Source of the DNA: Gnetum montanum
Lineage: Eukaryota > Streptophyta > Gnetopsida > Gnetales > Gnetaceae
DNA: 56,995 bases
Assembly (NCBI GenBank): GCA_015680685.1
Contig: MNCI01036314.1
Span: 43,538 to 100,532, forward strand
Reading direction: 5' to 3'
Every line of letters begins with the position of its first letter. Positions within the stretch are counted from its first letter, which is position 1. The notes under the pieces were generated by a model. The model worked only from the letters and a program-made list of their open reading frames with translations. It did no database searches and was not told the origin of the DNA. Both the position numbers and the translations under genes were made by a program. Below are positions 1 to 11,949 of this stretch, piece by piece.

Positions 1-39
1 TGTGCAACACTCAGTGTAGGGGTACCTCACCACTCATCA
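1..39 (+). repeat. Right end of an LTR (Athila-like family)
   Basis: Bases 15-39 match, with one difference, the last bases of the LTR that ends at 48117; both finish GTAGGGGTACCTC(A/G)CCACTCATCA. What follows (CATGTAAAAAG) is not a primer-binding site, whereas at 48119 the PBS follows at once. This is therefore probably the end of a 3' LTR or solo LTR whose body lies left of the window. Confidence 0.6.
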
Positions 40-2100
40 CATGTAAAAAGAAATATAGGAAGTTTAACATAGAGGGAGCACTAGGCATTTTACAAAGCAA
101 GATCATTACAATTACAACACCCTTAGAAATAATGCTAGAAGTTGAAACATTCTAATACTATAAACATGAAACATTCTAATATTCAAAAATGCCAATTAGG
201 CATCATTAAAAAGTATTTTTTTTATCAAACATTATCATAAGTAAGCCCTTTTATTTTTATGAATAAGTTCTTATGTATCTTTTTATTTTTTATGACGGAT
301 TTCATGTCTCGTCAGTATCTATGATTCCATCTAGTAGTGATGATATGCTTATGGCTTTAGTTTCCACTATATTTTTTGATTAATATGAATATTCAAAGTT
401 GAAAAGATAAAGTTAGACCTTGTTTCTTCATTTCAAGCTAATTTTTGCCTAGTTTCTTTTGTTTGAAACATGTTTCCTTCCTTTCTAAACACATGTGCTA
501 AGTCCAGGTATCATGCTATATGTGATTTTTTTTCTTATAATTTGATCATAGCCTTGGATATATCTTATTGCATTTTGTAGAGAGTTATTGGCATGTTGAT
601 TTAAAGTAAAGTAAAAGGATAATTTTGGGCATCTTAGAGAAAGAAAGAAAATAAGAAGATTTTGAAAACCCTGCCAACATAAATAAAAAAGTTTATTTTA
701 CCTTCACCTTCCTTTTTATGTCACATTTCTATTTTTTTGTGGATTTTGTATGCTTTCTTTATTCTAATTTTTTGTTATTCTTTCCAAGACTTTAATTATT
801 ATATTAAGATTTTTCCAAATTTTCATGAGTTTGAACTTATTTTTATATGGAAAGATATTATAATCTTGTCCAAATTATTCTTATTTTTTAGTGAATTTTT
901 GGAATTGTGGAAATTTTGTCTAACTTGCTTCTTAGATATTTTATGACTATTTTGGCTCAAGTCTTGATATGAACTAACTTTTGCAAAAGTTTTTGTGGAA
1001 TTTTAGCTATTATGAATTTTTGGCTATTTTGGAAATCTTTTGGATTTTTGGAATATAATAAAATAATATATCATAAGTCACTTGTTTGGGGTCACGAGGA
1101 TAATCTAATGATTTTAGTGAGATTATTCTAAGATCTATCATTATGTCCTTTTGGCAACAAGGACTGAATAAAATATATACTTTTTAGATTTTTGTTGGAC
1201 AAAATTGTGATATCTTTGAAAATTAAATAAGAAAAATGGATAATTTGATGATAGTAGTGAGGTTATTCCAAGACTTATCATCGATATATTCCTTTGGTAG
1301 TGAGGGTAACCAAAAGCTAGCCTTATCAATAAAATATATATTCTTTGAATTGTTGGATTTTATCTAGATGTTTGAAAAATTTGTGGCATTTTTAGACTTG
1401 AAATGTTTTTGAATGTTTAATTGGAAATTGAGACTTTTGGCCTAGAACCTTTATGCTCAATGAAGACGGAAATAAAATAACCTTTCTTATTTGAGAGGTT
1501 TTAACTTTTCCAAAGAGCTGAGAGTAGCCAAGGAAACATTGAATGAAAAGTGAATTAGTTTTGTACAAGATGGATCCTTTAAACTTGAATCATAATTTTT
1601 GTAAAATAGAAACCTTGTACACTTTTAAGATACTTGAGTGATGTACCTATTTTTATGAATAAATAATAAAGTATGAGAGATAGGAAATTGTTGTCAATGT
1701 CATTTGGATTGTGATATTACAAGGATCATTTTTCAATTAATATTATTTATTATATATGAATATTTTACTTAATTATAATTTTTTATTTTATTAATTAATT
1801 TGGTAAAATTTAAACATGAATATCTTTATTTCTAGATGTTAGATTGAGGCAATATTATATGATATAACTCTTGCAATTTTTTGATATCTACATTTTTGCA
1901 ACTATGAAAATTTTTATTTTTCTTTGAATAAATCTCATTTAATTATGTATGCAAGTAATATGAAAGTATTGCTCTATTTTATTTATGCTTAGAATTAATA
2001 ATTTTTATTTATTTTACAACTTCCTTTTGAATTAGTAAATCAAGATTAAATCAAATCCTCAAGGTTTCATAACACTTCTATTAGTCATTTATGGGATTTT
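40..2100. other. AT-rich spacer
   Basis: No coding region is supported here: the short ORFs are low-complexity Phe/Ile/Leu-rich translations of AT-rich DNA. The only structure noted is the 140-bp tandem repeat annotated separately. It is probably old transposon or intergenic debris. Confidence 0.5.
1098..1385. repeat. Imperfect 140-bp tandem repeat, two copies
   Basis: The unit beginning GGATAATCTAATGAT at 1098 recurs from 1238 as GGATAATTTGATGAT. Shared blocks follow in the same order: GAG(A/G)TTATTC(T/C)AAGA, a CTATCAT/CTTATCAT block, CAATAAAATATATA-like and TTGTTGGA. Copies differ by substitutions and small indels, so the duplication is old. Confidence 0.55.
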
Positions 2101-2141
2101 TTTATAGATAATTAATAAGAATGTTACAACCATGGTTGCCA

Positions 2142-3720
2142 TCATGTTGAGGATTTTGTAAAACTATAGTTATCAATTACATCAACTTCTTTATTACTAT
2201 CTTCATAAAAAGTCACAAATGAACATGAGGCATCATTAGTTCTATTGGGGATCACTGTGGAAATTTCAATGATATTGTGACTCACAATGTCACTAGATTT
2301 ATCAAATATGTTCTTAAATTTATGATTCTTTATTTCATACACTTGGTTGGCTTTATGGTTTATGGAGTAATTGGGTAGCAATTCCACCATGGCTCTAGGA
2401 TTTACTTTTTCATAGTGTGCTTATGAAACATGAACATAACATGTCTTACCACTATTTGATTACAAGGATGTCATTCAAAGTTGCAACTAGAATTCTCTTC
2501 AAAATATGAATAACATAGTATAAAGCTTCTATCCACAATGTTTTGGGCACTTAAGCATCACTTAACGTGCATCTTATCATTTCAATTATTGAGTTGTTGT
2601 TCCTTTCTATAACACTGTATTGTTGTGGTGTATTAACACAATGAACTCTTGCTTTATACCATGATCATTATAATTCCTTTTAAATTCATTTGACAGAAAT
2701 TCATCACCACCCTTAAATCATAATATGTTTATTTAAACATTCTTTTCATTTTCAGTCCTTACATTGAAATGCTTGAATTTTTTCAACACTTGTGAATTTA
2801 GGATCATTTTATAAAGCTAGGTTAATCAACTAAAACCATCAACACAAATGATGAAATATTTTTTATTTCTTATGATGAAAAAGGATCACATACATCTAAA
2901 TGTATAATTTCAAGCAATTTTGTAGTTTTTATCTTATGGTGTCATGTAAATAGTAGATAGTGCATTTTTCCAAACTTGCAAGAATCATAGTTAAATGAAT
3001 TTTTATTTTTTGTTGTATACAATCTTTCAAGTTGGTGATTCACCATTTTGAATATAGTATTACATGCAACACCATAAGCTACAACATCACTGTCATAGTG
3101 TATCACACAATAGGACATGTCATGATTAATTTTTTTGAATTTAATACTTAAGCCTTCATTTGTTAACTGATATACTGAAATTAAGATCATGGAAAATTTG
3201 TTATTATAGACAACAACTTTCAATTTTAGTCTTAAAATTGGTAAGTTCCCACTTTTATAAATTTTTATCAAATGGTTGTCTTCTATTCTTACATAATGTA
3301 GATTTGGCATAGTCTTTATGTTTGATAGTAATGATAAATTTTCCATAAAATGATGTGAGGCAATACAATCAATATACATGAAACTACTTAAGGTATTATT
3401 CACGATGAGGGCATTAAAGTCCACAGTGGAAGGTTGGACCTTCTTCTTTACAACATTGATAGTTCCAAGCTTAAATTCAAGTTGCTTTTCATTTTTCTTA
3501 TTCAACTAATTTACATGATTTTTAATAATTTTATTTGCCTACCATTTTTTTCATGACCTTAGTTTTGGGGTTATTGGAATTATCATAACAATGATGTGTA
3601 TTATGACTACCTTCTTTCTTATAAATATGACAATACCTTAACATTCTATCTTTTCCAATCTCCTTCAATTTTTATCATCATTGCATGAGGATTGAAAGTA
3701 AGAAATGAGTGTGCTTTCAA
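2142..3720 (-). pseudogene. Ty1/copia pol remnant (zinc knuckle, protease, GAG-pre-integrase, integrase scraps)
   Basis: The best segment is 2942-3505. Read on the minus strand it has a copia protease-like IDCIASHHFMEN (the usual Asp-Ser-Gly-Ala-Ser reads D-C-I-A-S), then an LISVYQLT stretch like the family's LLSVSQL, then VNHQLERLY and a KFGKMHYLLF stretch typical of the GAG-pre-integrase/integrase junction. Upstream at about 3590-3650 is a degenerate CCHC knuckle (C-H-I-Y...H...C). Downstream at about 2575-2640 the reading NTPQQYSVIERNNNSIIEM matches the integrase segment that normally reads TPQQNGVAERKN. Many stops and shifts separate the pieces and no LTRs were found. The family call is firm; exact limits are not. 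Confidence 0.7.
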
Positions 3721-4640
3721 GCACAGCCTTTCTCAACTAGTTTCTATTTTTTTTTGTTTTGTATCTTAGCTTCAAGGTGGGAAAGTTGGGTAGTATGACA
3801 ATCTACTTAGCTAGAAAATTGTTCTGTAATAGTTTGCTTGTCTTCCCAAGAATATTTTGGTAAATTCTTTGTACCTTGTTATTTTAAATATGATATCTTA
3901 AAGTGCCACAGCTACTTATAGAACTAGTATTTTTTTTTCTTTTAAAGAAAGTTTTCATAGCTTACTAACTTTGAAAAATTGAAATTTTATTATGTCTATA
4001 AATCTTAATTTTTATTACTTTGTAATTAACTTGATCATTATTTATACATTAGGCTTAAAATATTTTATTTTTTTGAAATTATATTTTATCCTACAAACTC
4101 TAAATATAAGATGCTAGTAAAGTATATTAGAATTATCATTTTAAATAGGTAACATGAAATAAAAAGTACTTATTTTAGTATTTCATAACTATTTAAAAAA
4201 CATTTCATGAAACAACTAAAAAAGTATGCAAGGACTTAACACCACTATTACAACTAAATAGCATAGCATAGTAGGTAATAGATAGAATAGACTCAATACA
4301 AACAACTAACTTCCAACTAGTACAGATATACTTAGGATTACATATCACACAACACACATAACTGGAGTCCTAATCATTGGGGTAGGCCTTATTTCATAAT
4401 AGTAAAGATGAGAGAGATAGAGAGAGAGCACCACTCAAAAGTAGGACAACCACTCCTGGTTGTGCCTCTAGAAATTTGTTATATTGATAATGATATATTC
4501 ACAATCTTTCTTCTCCATGGCCAGCCTTGACACAAGGTTTATGAGCAACCCATTATTCTTGAACAACCAACATTGGCTGGTATCCACTGTGCATGCCCAG
4601 ATTTCCACAACAAACTCTACACTTTTGCCATTGGTAGTCG
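3721..4640. other. AT-rich spacer
   Basis: No supportable gene. There is a short GA-rich run near 4410-4430 (AGAGAGATAGAGAGAGAG). The 63-codon ORF at 4484-4675 shows no recognisable domain. Confidence 0.4.
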
Positions 4641-5760
4641 AGCACATCTGTTATGTAACCTATAATAATCACTAAGAGCTCCTTCTCCTAGGTTTCCATT
4701 TACCTCACTATGTTGATTTATTGCTTTAACATTGTTGTATTTTAGTTCAATCATTTCATTAAAAAGCTTTTGTAGGGTGGTCAAGACTTGGTTCATTGGA
4801 GGTTGATTCTTAACTTTAAGTAAGTTGAAGGCTTGTGTTGTCTCAGGGTTAGGAATAGTGGGTATGGAGGGAGGATTGATAATAGATTGAATTAAGATCT
4901 TTGATTGATCATCATTAAGGCCATGGTTTTGAGGAAATAAAGAAAACGAAATATTTGTACTTTGAATATTTGGTAGATAGTTGAGGATTGAAGGATTGTT
5001 TTGAAAAGGATTAAGGACTATTGGGGTTTAGGAACTTAAGCCAAGAGTTCTAAATTGGGATTGTAAAGAGTTTGTGAGAGTGATTTGTTCAAGTTTGTTG
5101 CTTTGGACATGACTTCTTGCAAGTTAGTGATATTGGGATCAAATTTGATTACATATGCGAAGAAAGCATCTATGGTTGAGAGGAAGAAGTTTAAGATTCC
5201 TTCTATTTGTGGTTGCATCTCACTAGGAACATACGATAATTGTTGGAGGAACCTTAAATTGTAATTTTTAATTGTTTCTCCACTAAGCTTTTGGAGGCTA
5301 GTAAAGTTACTATAAGCTATAGTAGGGCTAGTAAACTTGTCAAATTAAGAGAGGAAACGTGATTTGAAGTCATTCTAGGTTGAGATTGATGAATTAAGGA
5401 GGGTTAGAAACCATTGAGTTACTGTGTCATGTTGAACTATGTTGTGGATGCCTAGTAATGTCTTGAAATTCTAAAGATATTGATGAGCATCATTAAAAGA
5501 GGGATCAAAGGAAAGGGAAGTATGTTGAAAAGGTTTCGGAATTGGGTTGAAGTTTTGAAAGTTAAAAGGATTGTTGACCAAAGGTTGGGTAGCCTGGTTT
5601 ACCATGTTTGAAGAATGTAAGGACTTAGATCTAGATCTTGTAGGGATATGACTTGGAAAGTGACTAGCTAAGAAGTTTTGTCTTGTTGTTTTCTTAGTTT
5701 GAGGCCTAAGAGTTTCACTAGGTCCAACCAGAAACTAAGTTAACAACAAAAGAAAAAAAT
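4640..5760 (-). pseudogene. Tat-like Ty3/gypsy gag remnant
   Basis: Minus-strand reading gives YNLRFLQQLSYVPSEMQPQ followed by GILNFFLSTIDAFF, YVIKFDPNIT and MSKATNL. These align with YNLRFLHQLAYVPNEMRPQ, GILNFYFFIIDPFF, YAIKSDPNIT and MSKAMEL in the forward element at 29.7-29.9 kb. Further on, both copies share NDDQSK and LIQSIINP. Stops and frameshifts are frequent, and no protease or RT was found downstream. It is a 5' fragment of the same Tat-like family as the 28.8-34.3 kb element, in opposite orientation. Confidence 0.7.
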
Positions 5761-6800
5761 TTTATTTTCTTTTTGATTTTTTGATTAAAGTAGAAAGGAA
5801 AGAAAAGAAAGAAAATGAAACTAATGACAAGATAGCAAAGGAATGAAAGCTAGTTGAAGGAAACCGTAATGGATTCCCTCCTTTTAGTGCTAAAGAGGGA
5901 ACGTTGATGTGAAATTTTGGGCCAAGAGGCAAACTAATGCATGACACTCAAAAGAACCATTATTTTGCAAGGCTATCACTTAGGGCACCTTGCTTATGGG
6001 CATGGCTAGCCTAGGAATAGTCTTAAGTGGAAGAAAAAATGTGATTGATAATTTTAATAGAATATTACATTAGAAAATATTAAGTTACTTACAAGGAAAA
6101 ATAACTAAAAAGAAAATCATTATATTAAGTGAATGATAAATAGATACCAAAGGAAGAAAAAAAAGAAAAAGAAGAAACTTAGCAAGATTTTCCATAGTTG
6201 CAAATAGCACTCGTAGGTAGCATCAACAACTTGCAAACAATGATACCATCCAATAGAAACTACTACTAGCAACAACAAGAAGCATCCAAGTAGCAACTAA
6301 TTACATGTACAACACTAGGAAGTGAGTTGCATGTAGCATCAACAACACTAATATGGAAAGGGCCAAGTGGTATAAGATGAGGAGAAGAAGGGAAGGGAGA
6401 AGGAAAGAAGAAGTAAAATATAGAAAGCAAAAGAGAGAAAAGCCAAAATACTTTTCTTTCTCCTCTCTTTTTACCTCTTTATTCATATGTATGGGCTTTT
6501 ATGGCCTTTTTGTTCTCCTCCTCCTCCTTATTTTCTCTTTAGAAGAGAAGCATGGATGCCATGTGTCTTAAGAAGTGAAGCATGGGTGCTACATGTCTTT
6601 ATGCATGGGAATTAAAGATATGAAGATATGCTTTATATTCAACTGATCCTTTGCATCTTCTAATTGATGTTGAGAATGATTTGTTTTTATTTTTAGACCT
6701 GAGTAAAATTTATATTTCATCATCGGAGCAATTTGAGAGAGCAAAATTATGTTCAGTGATGTAGGGTTGAAGGCTCAAGCATTGCTGCAAATGAAAATCC
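5760..6800 (-). repeat. Leader and possible LTR remnant of the Tat-like gag fragment
   Basis: Around 5870-5945 the minus strand reads CCAAAATTTCACATCAACG, then about 16 bases on CACTAAAAGGAGGG. The forward element has CCAAAATTTATGCATCAACA and GACTAGAAGGAGGG at 28775-28817. The shared block looks like the LTR end/primer region of this family. The remaining DNA to about 6800 is A/G-rich and may be LTR, but no second LTR copy was found. Confidence 0.35.
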
Positions 6801-7219
6801 GTTAATAAAATTCAAATCTACATAGTGGGACCGTCCTTTTGACCATTGCTGCAAATTGGAAACTTTGAAATAGGGTTGAATCAATTGTACGTAATGGTGA
6901 GATCGAGAGGCAAGGGTGTTCTGCAGAAAGGCACAGGAGAGAGATGCATTTTGCTACAGGGATTTGTGATTTCTAGTCGAGCCCCAAACCAGCAAGCGCT
7001 TGAACGGGTTTTGCAGGACCCTTTTCCTTCTACAGTGCCTGTGTCATCCGTTAATAAGCACCCAGTGAGTTTGTTCCATTATGTTTTGTTTCTTTTTTTT
7101 TTTCTAATATTTTCTCTATTTTGATTTTTTGAATTGGCTAGGCTTAGGCCCAACGAGTCTGCATGACCCAATTTGTTTCGTCTTCTTGCTTTGATGTTGG
7201 AGGAAAAAAACATAAAATA

Positions 7220-8344
7220 ATGGATTCCTCCAACATTGACTCACAGCCTACTGATAGCTCCACCAACATGGATGCTAATGATTCTATTTTACGTTTTGTT
7301 TTCCCTAAAGACATCTTTGACCAAACCGTAAAAACATTTACTCACCTTTACACAATTGGCTTCTTCACTGGTAGGATTCCTCCTATCTCGGTGTTCTAGG
7401 ATTAGGTTAAAAAATTTTGGGAACCCCGTAATATTAGAATAACCCTAGCTTCCAATCTTACGAGAGGCTTTTTTTTGTTTGTTTTTAAAACTAAGGCGAT
7501 GGCAGAGTTCGTGAAACAACAGTCAATTTGGGATGTTTATGGATCCTTTTTAGTCCTTTAACCTTGGAAGGAGGATTTTTATCCTGAAAAAGCAAGCAAA
7601 AGTATTTTGCCAGTCCGGATTGAATTTCCAGGACTCCCTCCTCATTTTTCTTCCCATGTTGATATCCTTGCTACACAAGTTGGAGAATTCATCGGTATGA
7701 AAGCCTTTTCAGGTTTCCGTCCACGACCAACTCGAAGAGTGTGCATTAAAATAGATATGCAAAAGCCACGTCCTGATTCACTGGAAGTTAATGTGAAAGG
7801 AAATACTTTTGTTCAAAAAATTTCATATCTTACACTTCCTAACCGTTGTTACTATTGTCTTGATCCAAACCATCGTAAAGCTCAATGTCCAAAGTTACTA
7901 GCTAAGCTTGAAGCTGAGGAAATTTTAGCAAAATAAGTTAGTGAAGAACTAAAAAATCAAAACATATCTCAGGACATAGGCAAGGATACTGTTGAGGTTC
8001 ACTCAACTAAATCTCCTTCTTTGGATTCTAAGGTGTTTGATGTAGAAGATATGAGAGTCGAGGATACTAATGTCACTAAGACTCCTCTTAACCATGAAGG
8101 GGTTCCAAAAGATATTACTAGTGGCTGGGAGCATGTTACTTGGAAATCTTATGCCTCAGTCACACGAGATAACCCTATCTTTAGTGCTTTCCCTAAAGGA
8201 CATCAATCATCTACTAGTGCTAGCCAGTCCATTAACAAAAGAACAAGTGCTCAACGTCCTCTAGTTAACAACTTTGAATCTAGGAATTCTTTTAAAGCCT
8301 TGGTGGTTGAGGAAGATCCTCCTTCTTCTACACAAACCCAATGA
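7220..8344 (+). pseudogene. LINE ORF1 (DUF4283-like, CCHC zinc knuckle)
   Basis: ORF1 proteins of plant LINEs bind the element RNA. A single frame runs from the ATG at 7220 (MDSSNIDSQP) to the stop at 8342-8344. It is broken by four internal stops: two TAG just after IPPISVF, a TAA before PWKEDFYP and a TAA after EEILAK. The central part (about 7400-7850) has the DUF4283 layout with LPVRIEFPGLPPHF and RRVCIKIDM. A CX2CX4HX4C knuckle, CYYCLDPNHRKAQC, lies at about 7849-7890. The last 110 codons are Ser/Thr-rich. The single frame suggests decay by point mutation rather than indels. Confidence 0.75.
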
Positions 8345-8480
8345 AGTGTTGTTCATGGAATGTTAGGGGCCTCTCAAATCCTCATAGAAGGTATATAGTT
8401 CGAGATTATATTCAAAGACATTCCTTTGATGTTGTTTGTCTTCAAGAAGTTAAAATTTAAGGATTTAATCTTCAAATTTG

Positions 8481-8836
8481 CTGCCAAAGCATTTTTTCCA
8501 ATAGTTCTTATGTTTCTACTCACCATGAACATGGTAAAGGGGGGGCTATAATTTTTCTCCATAATAAGTCACAGAAGTATATTCTTGATCACTATTGTGA
8601 TAATTTGGGGCATTGTAGTTAGGTTCGATTACGGTACGCTAATGAGATCTTAGNCTACCAAAGCATTTTTTCCAATAGTTCTTATGTTTCTACTCACCAT
8701 GAACATGGTAAAGGGGGGGGGGGGGCTATAATTTTTCTCCATAATAAGTCACAAGAGTATATTCTTGATCACTATTATGATAATTTGGGGCATTGTAGTT
8801 AGGTTCGATTATGGTACGCTAATGAGAGCTTAGGGA
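8481..8836 (+). repeat. 174-bp duplicated segment around a single N
   Basis: Bases 8481-8653 and 8655-8836 are nearly identical, differing by a few substitutions and a longer G run in the second copy; one N (8654) separates them. The duplication interrupts the LINE endonuclease. Two overlapping contig ends joined by one N is the simplest explanation. Confidence 0.75.
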
Positions 8837-10191
8837 TTATCTCCATTTATGCTCCTTGTCACTCAACTGATCAGAAGCTCTTGTGGAATTGGCTCAGGCA
8901 CAACTTACCCAAAGCGAAATGGATTATTGCAGGGGAATTCAACATGACTGAGCATCCAAAGGATAAATTTGGAGGGCAAAGAGGAGGTTTAGAGAATAGG
9001 GAGCTTTCTGAGTGGCTCTCGTTAAAATGTCAATTAAAGTTGTAATAAGCTAATGAAAACTATTCCTCTTCTAGTACTTCTAACTGGTTTACTTGGAGTA
9101 ACGCTAGACATGGTGCTTTCTACATCTCTTCTTGGTTGGATCAGGTTTATCTATCTACTAATCCACTTATTCATTTTACTTATACCAACAGTGCCCCTAT
9201 CCAAGAAGATTATACCCAGGTTTTGTCAGATCATTATCCTATTCATTAGTCTCTTTCCCACTCTAGGAACTCCTACTCTTCTAACGATCTTTATATTTTT
9301 AACACTACCTTTCTTCATAGTAACTCCTTTTGCTCTCTATTGATGCAAATATGGAATTTGCATCCTAAACCCCTTGGTGAAGATGGTTGGATTGATTGGT
9401 GGACTAATGCTTGTACCTGCCTCCAATGGTTTTCCAAACATGTGGGTAAATTGGTTGCTTCACGACTAAGTTCTCACAAGTCCAACCTTCATAAGGAAAT
9501 CTCCTTACCTCAAAATACCATTAATAAAGATGAAGCTACTGAGGCTCACTTTAGTCGTTTGAAATTTGCCAAGGAGGACCTACGTATAATGGATCACTAT
9601 GAAGCTAGAGGTGCTCACCTCCGTGCTCGTCTCTTTTGGCTCCACATGGGTGACCAGGCTACTAATGGCTTTTTTCATTTCCTCAAAGGGGGGAACCCGT
9701 TCCATAAAATTCCAACTATTCAAGTCGAAGATAATATCTTCACCTGCAAGGATGATATTTTACAGGCCTTCTTTGAGTTCTACTCTCGAACTTTTCGAAA
9801 AGAGGCGATTGACCCCATTGCAGTTAATACTTGCTTAGGAGCTATTACTCCTTTTAATCGCTCCATCTTTGGTGATGCTTCTCTTCTTTCCAAAAAAAAT
9901 CTTGGTAATGCTCTTCAACAACTCCACAATGGTAAAGCCCCTGGTATGGATGACCTTCTCATAGAATTTTTTAAGAAATTCTGGCCTACTCTTCAAGACA
10001 TTGTCTATAGTGTGTATAGGGAAGCTCTTAGGGAAGGATCCTTTGGTAAGAAGATTAATGTTGGTATTATTAAGCTTCTCCCCAAGTTAGGAGATCGTAT
10101 GAGCATAAGTAATTGGTTCCCTATCACTCTTTTAAATGTTATCTATAAAGTAGTTGTCAAAGCTATAGCTAATAAACTTAAACCTTTTCTT

Positions 10192-10466
10192 NNNNNNNNN
10201 NNNNNNNNNNNNNNNNNNNNNNNNNNNNNNNNNNNNNNNNNNNNNNNNNNNNNNNNNNNNNNNNNNNNNNNNNNNNNNNNNNNNNNNNNNNNNNNNNNNN
10301 NNNNNNNNNNNNNNNNNNNNNNNNNNNNNNNNNNNNNNNNNNNNNNNNNNNNNNNNNNNNNNNNNNNNNNNNNNNNNNNNNNNNNNNNNNNNNNNNNNNN
10401 NNNNNNNNNNNNNNNNNNNNNNNNNNNNNNNNNNNNNNNNNNNNNNNNNNNNNNNNNNNNNNNNNN
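10192..10466. other. Assembly gap (275 N)
   Basis: An unbroken run of N inside the LINE reverse transcriptase. The frames on each side fit one RT (palm start before, FADD motif after), so the gap probably hides RT sequence. The N count may not equal the real length. Confidence 0.95.
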
Positions 10467-11949
10467 ACAGCCAGTTTGCAGATGATACTTTTATCACTTT
10501 GATTGAGGACCATAATAATTTTAACACTGCCTTGCAGTGCATAGATATCTACTGTAGAGCCTCAGGAGCTAAGATCAATTGGAACAAAATGCAAGGTATT
10601 CGATCTAGCTTCTCTCCTAGGCCTCCTTGGACTTATCATTTTGATATCAAGTGGCTATCTCCTACTGATAATTTCACCGTCTTAGGCATCCCTATTGCTT
10701 TATTTGCTACTTCCACTACCATATGGAACAATGTAGTGGAAAAGATGAAACATAAAGCTTTGAAATGGGCTTCTAAACCCTTATCTCTTGTGGGTAGATT
10801 TATCATAGTTAATCATATTTTGAGCTCCACTCATGTCTATTACTCTTCCTTTATGGCTCCTTTCAAATCTTCCTTTCAATGCATTAACAACATTCTTAGG
10901 AATTTCCTTTGGGGGGATAAGGATGATCACAAAGCTTTTCATCAAGTAGCTTGGGATACTTGCACTTTAAGTAAAGAACACGGGGGGCTTAGGCCTTGCC
11001 TCTATTGAGCACCACAGTATTCTCTTGGCCTCCAAATGGGTGACTCGGTGTATTGAAGGAGATGAAGCTTGGAAGATCCTTTTTAGACATAGTATCTCTT
11101 GTCTTGGTATTCACCATAGATGGAAAAATACTCATTGGAGCAATTGGATCATTAGTGGAGGCTCTCAGAAGATCAAAGGCTCTTTCTGGTTTAAGCAAAT
11201 TTAGCAGTGTTGGAGCCAACTTAGAGGTTTGTTGCAATGGAAACCTTCCCAAATAAGCTTGCACTCTCTGTCGACTCACTCAATCTGGTGGTCCCCTATT
11301 TTTAAGAAGAATGTAGGTTGTCTTTATGATGAATTCTCTCATAGGGCCAATCATTTTGCTGACCACAATCTCCACCATATTGATCAATTATATACTCTTA
11401 GAAATGATTCTCCTACCCTCTCGTGGACACATGCAAAAGTAAAATTCAAAGACAAAATATTATCATTTACCAACACATAGAGCAAGTTCTCTCCAACTTT
11501 GTTGTGCATAAGTTGCATACTAATACTCCTTGGTATGATGATTGGTTTTGGCCTGACGATTCCCCTCTTCACTCTTTACACATCTCTAAAGCCAAATCTT
11601 GGTTTTATGCGCAAGATTTTCAATTCTCCACTCTAAATAGACGTTGGAGTTTACATCTTGAGGACCACCAGTGGAAAACTATTTTTTGTCGGATTTGGAC
11701 TTCCAAGGCCCAAACTAAGCACCGTTTCTTTTCTTGGTCCTTGGTTCATCAAGGCCTTCCCATCTAACATAGGCTTCATTTCTTAGGAATTGATCATCCT
11801 AAATGCCCCATTTGGAAAGTCGATGACTCTTTTCAATATGTCTTTTGGGATTGCTCTTTCTCTCAACACATTTGGAAATGGTGTCAATCTCTCCAAGTCT
11901 TCCTTCCTAACCATTCTATTGGCTTTCCTCAATGTGTTGGGGGTGGGGG

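Noticed and set aside
10132-10542. Reverse ORFs across the N gap
   Set aside because: They are open only because N codons contain no stops.
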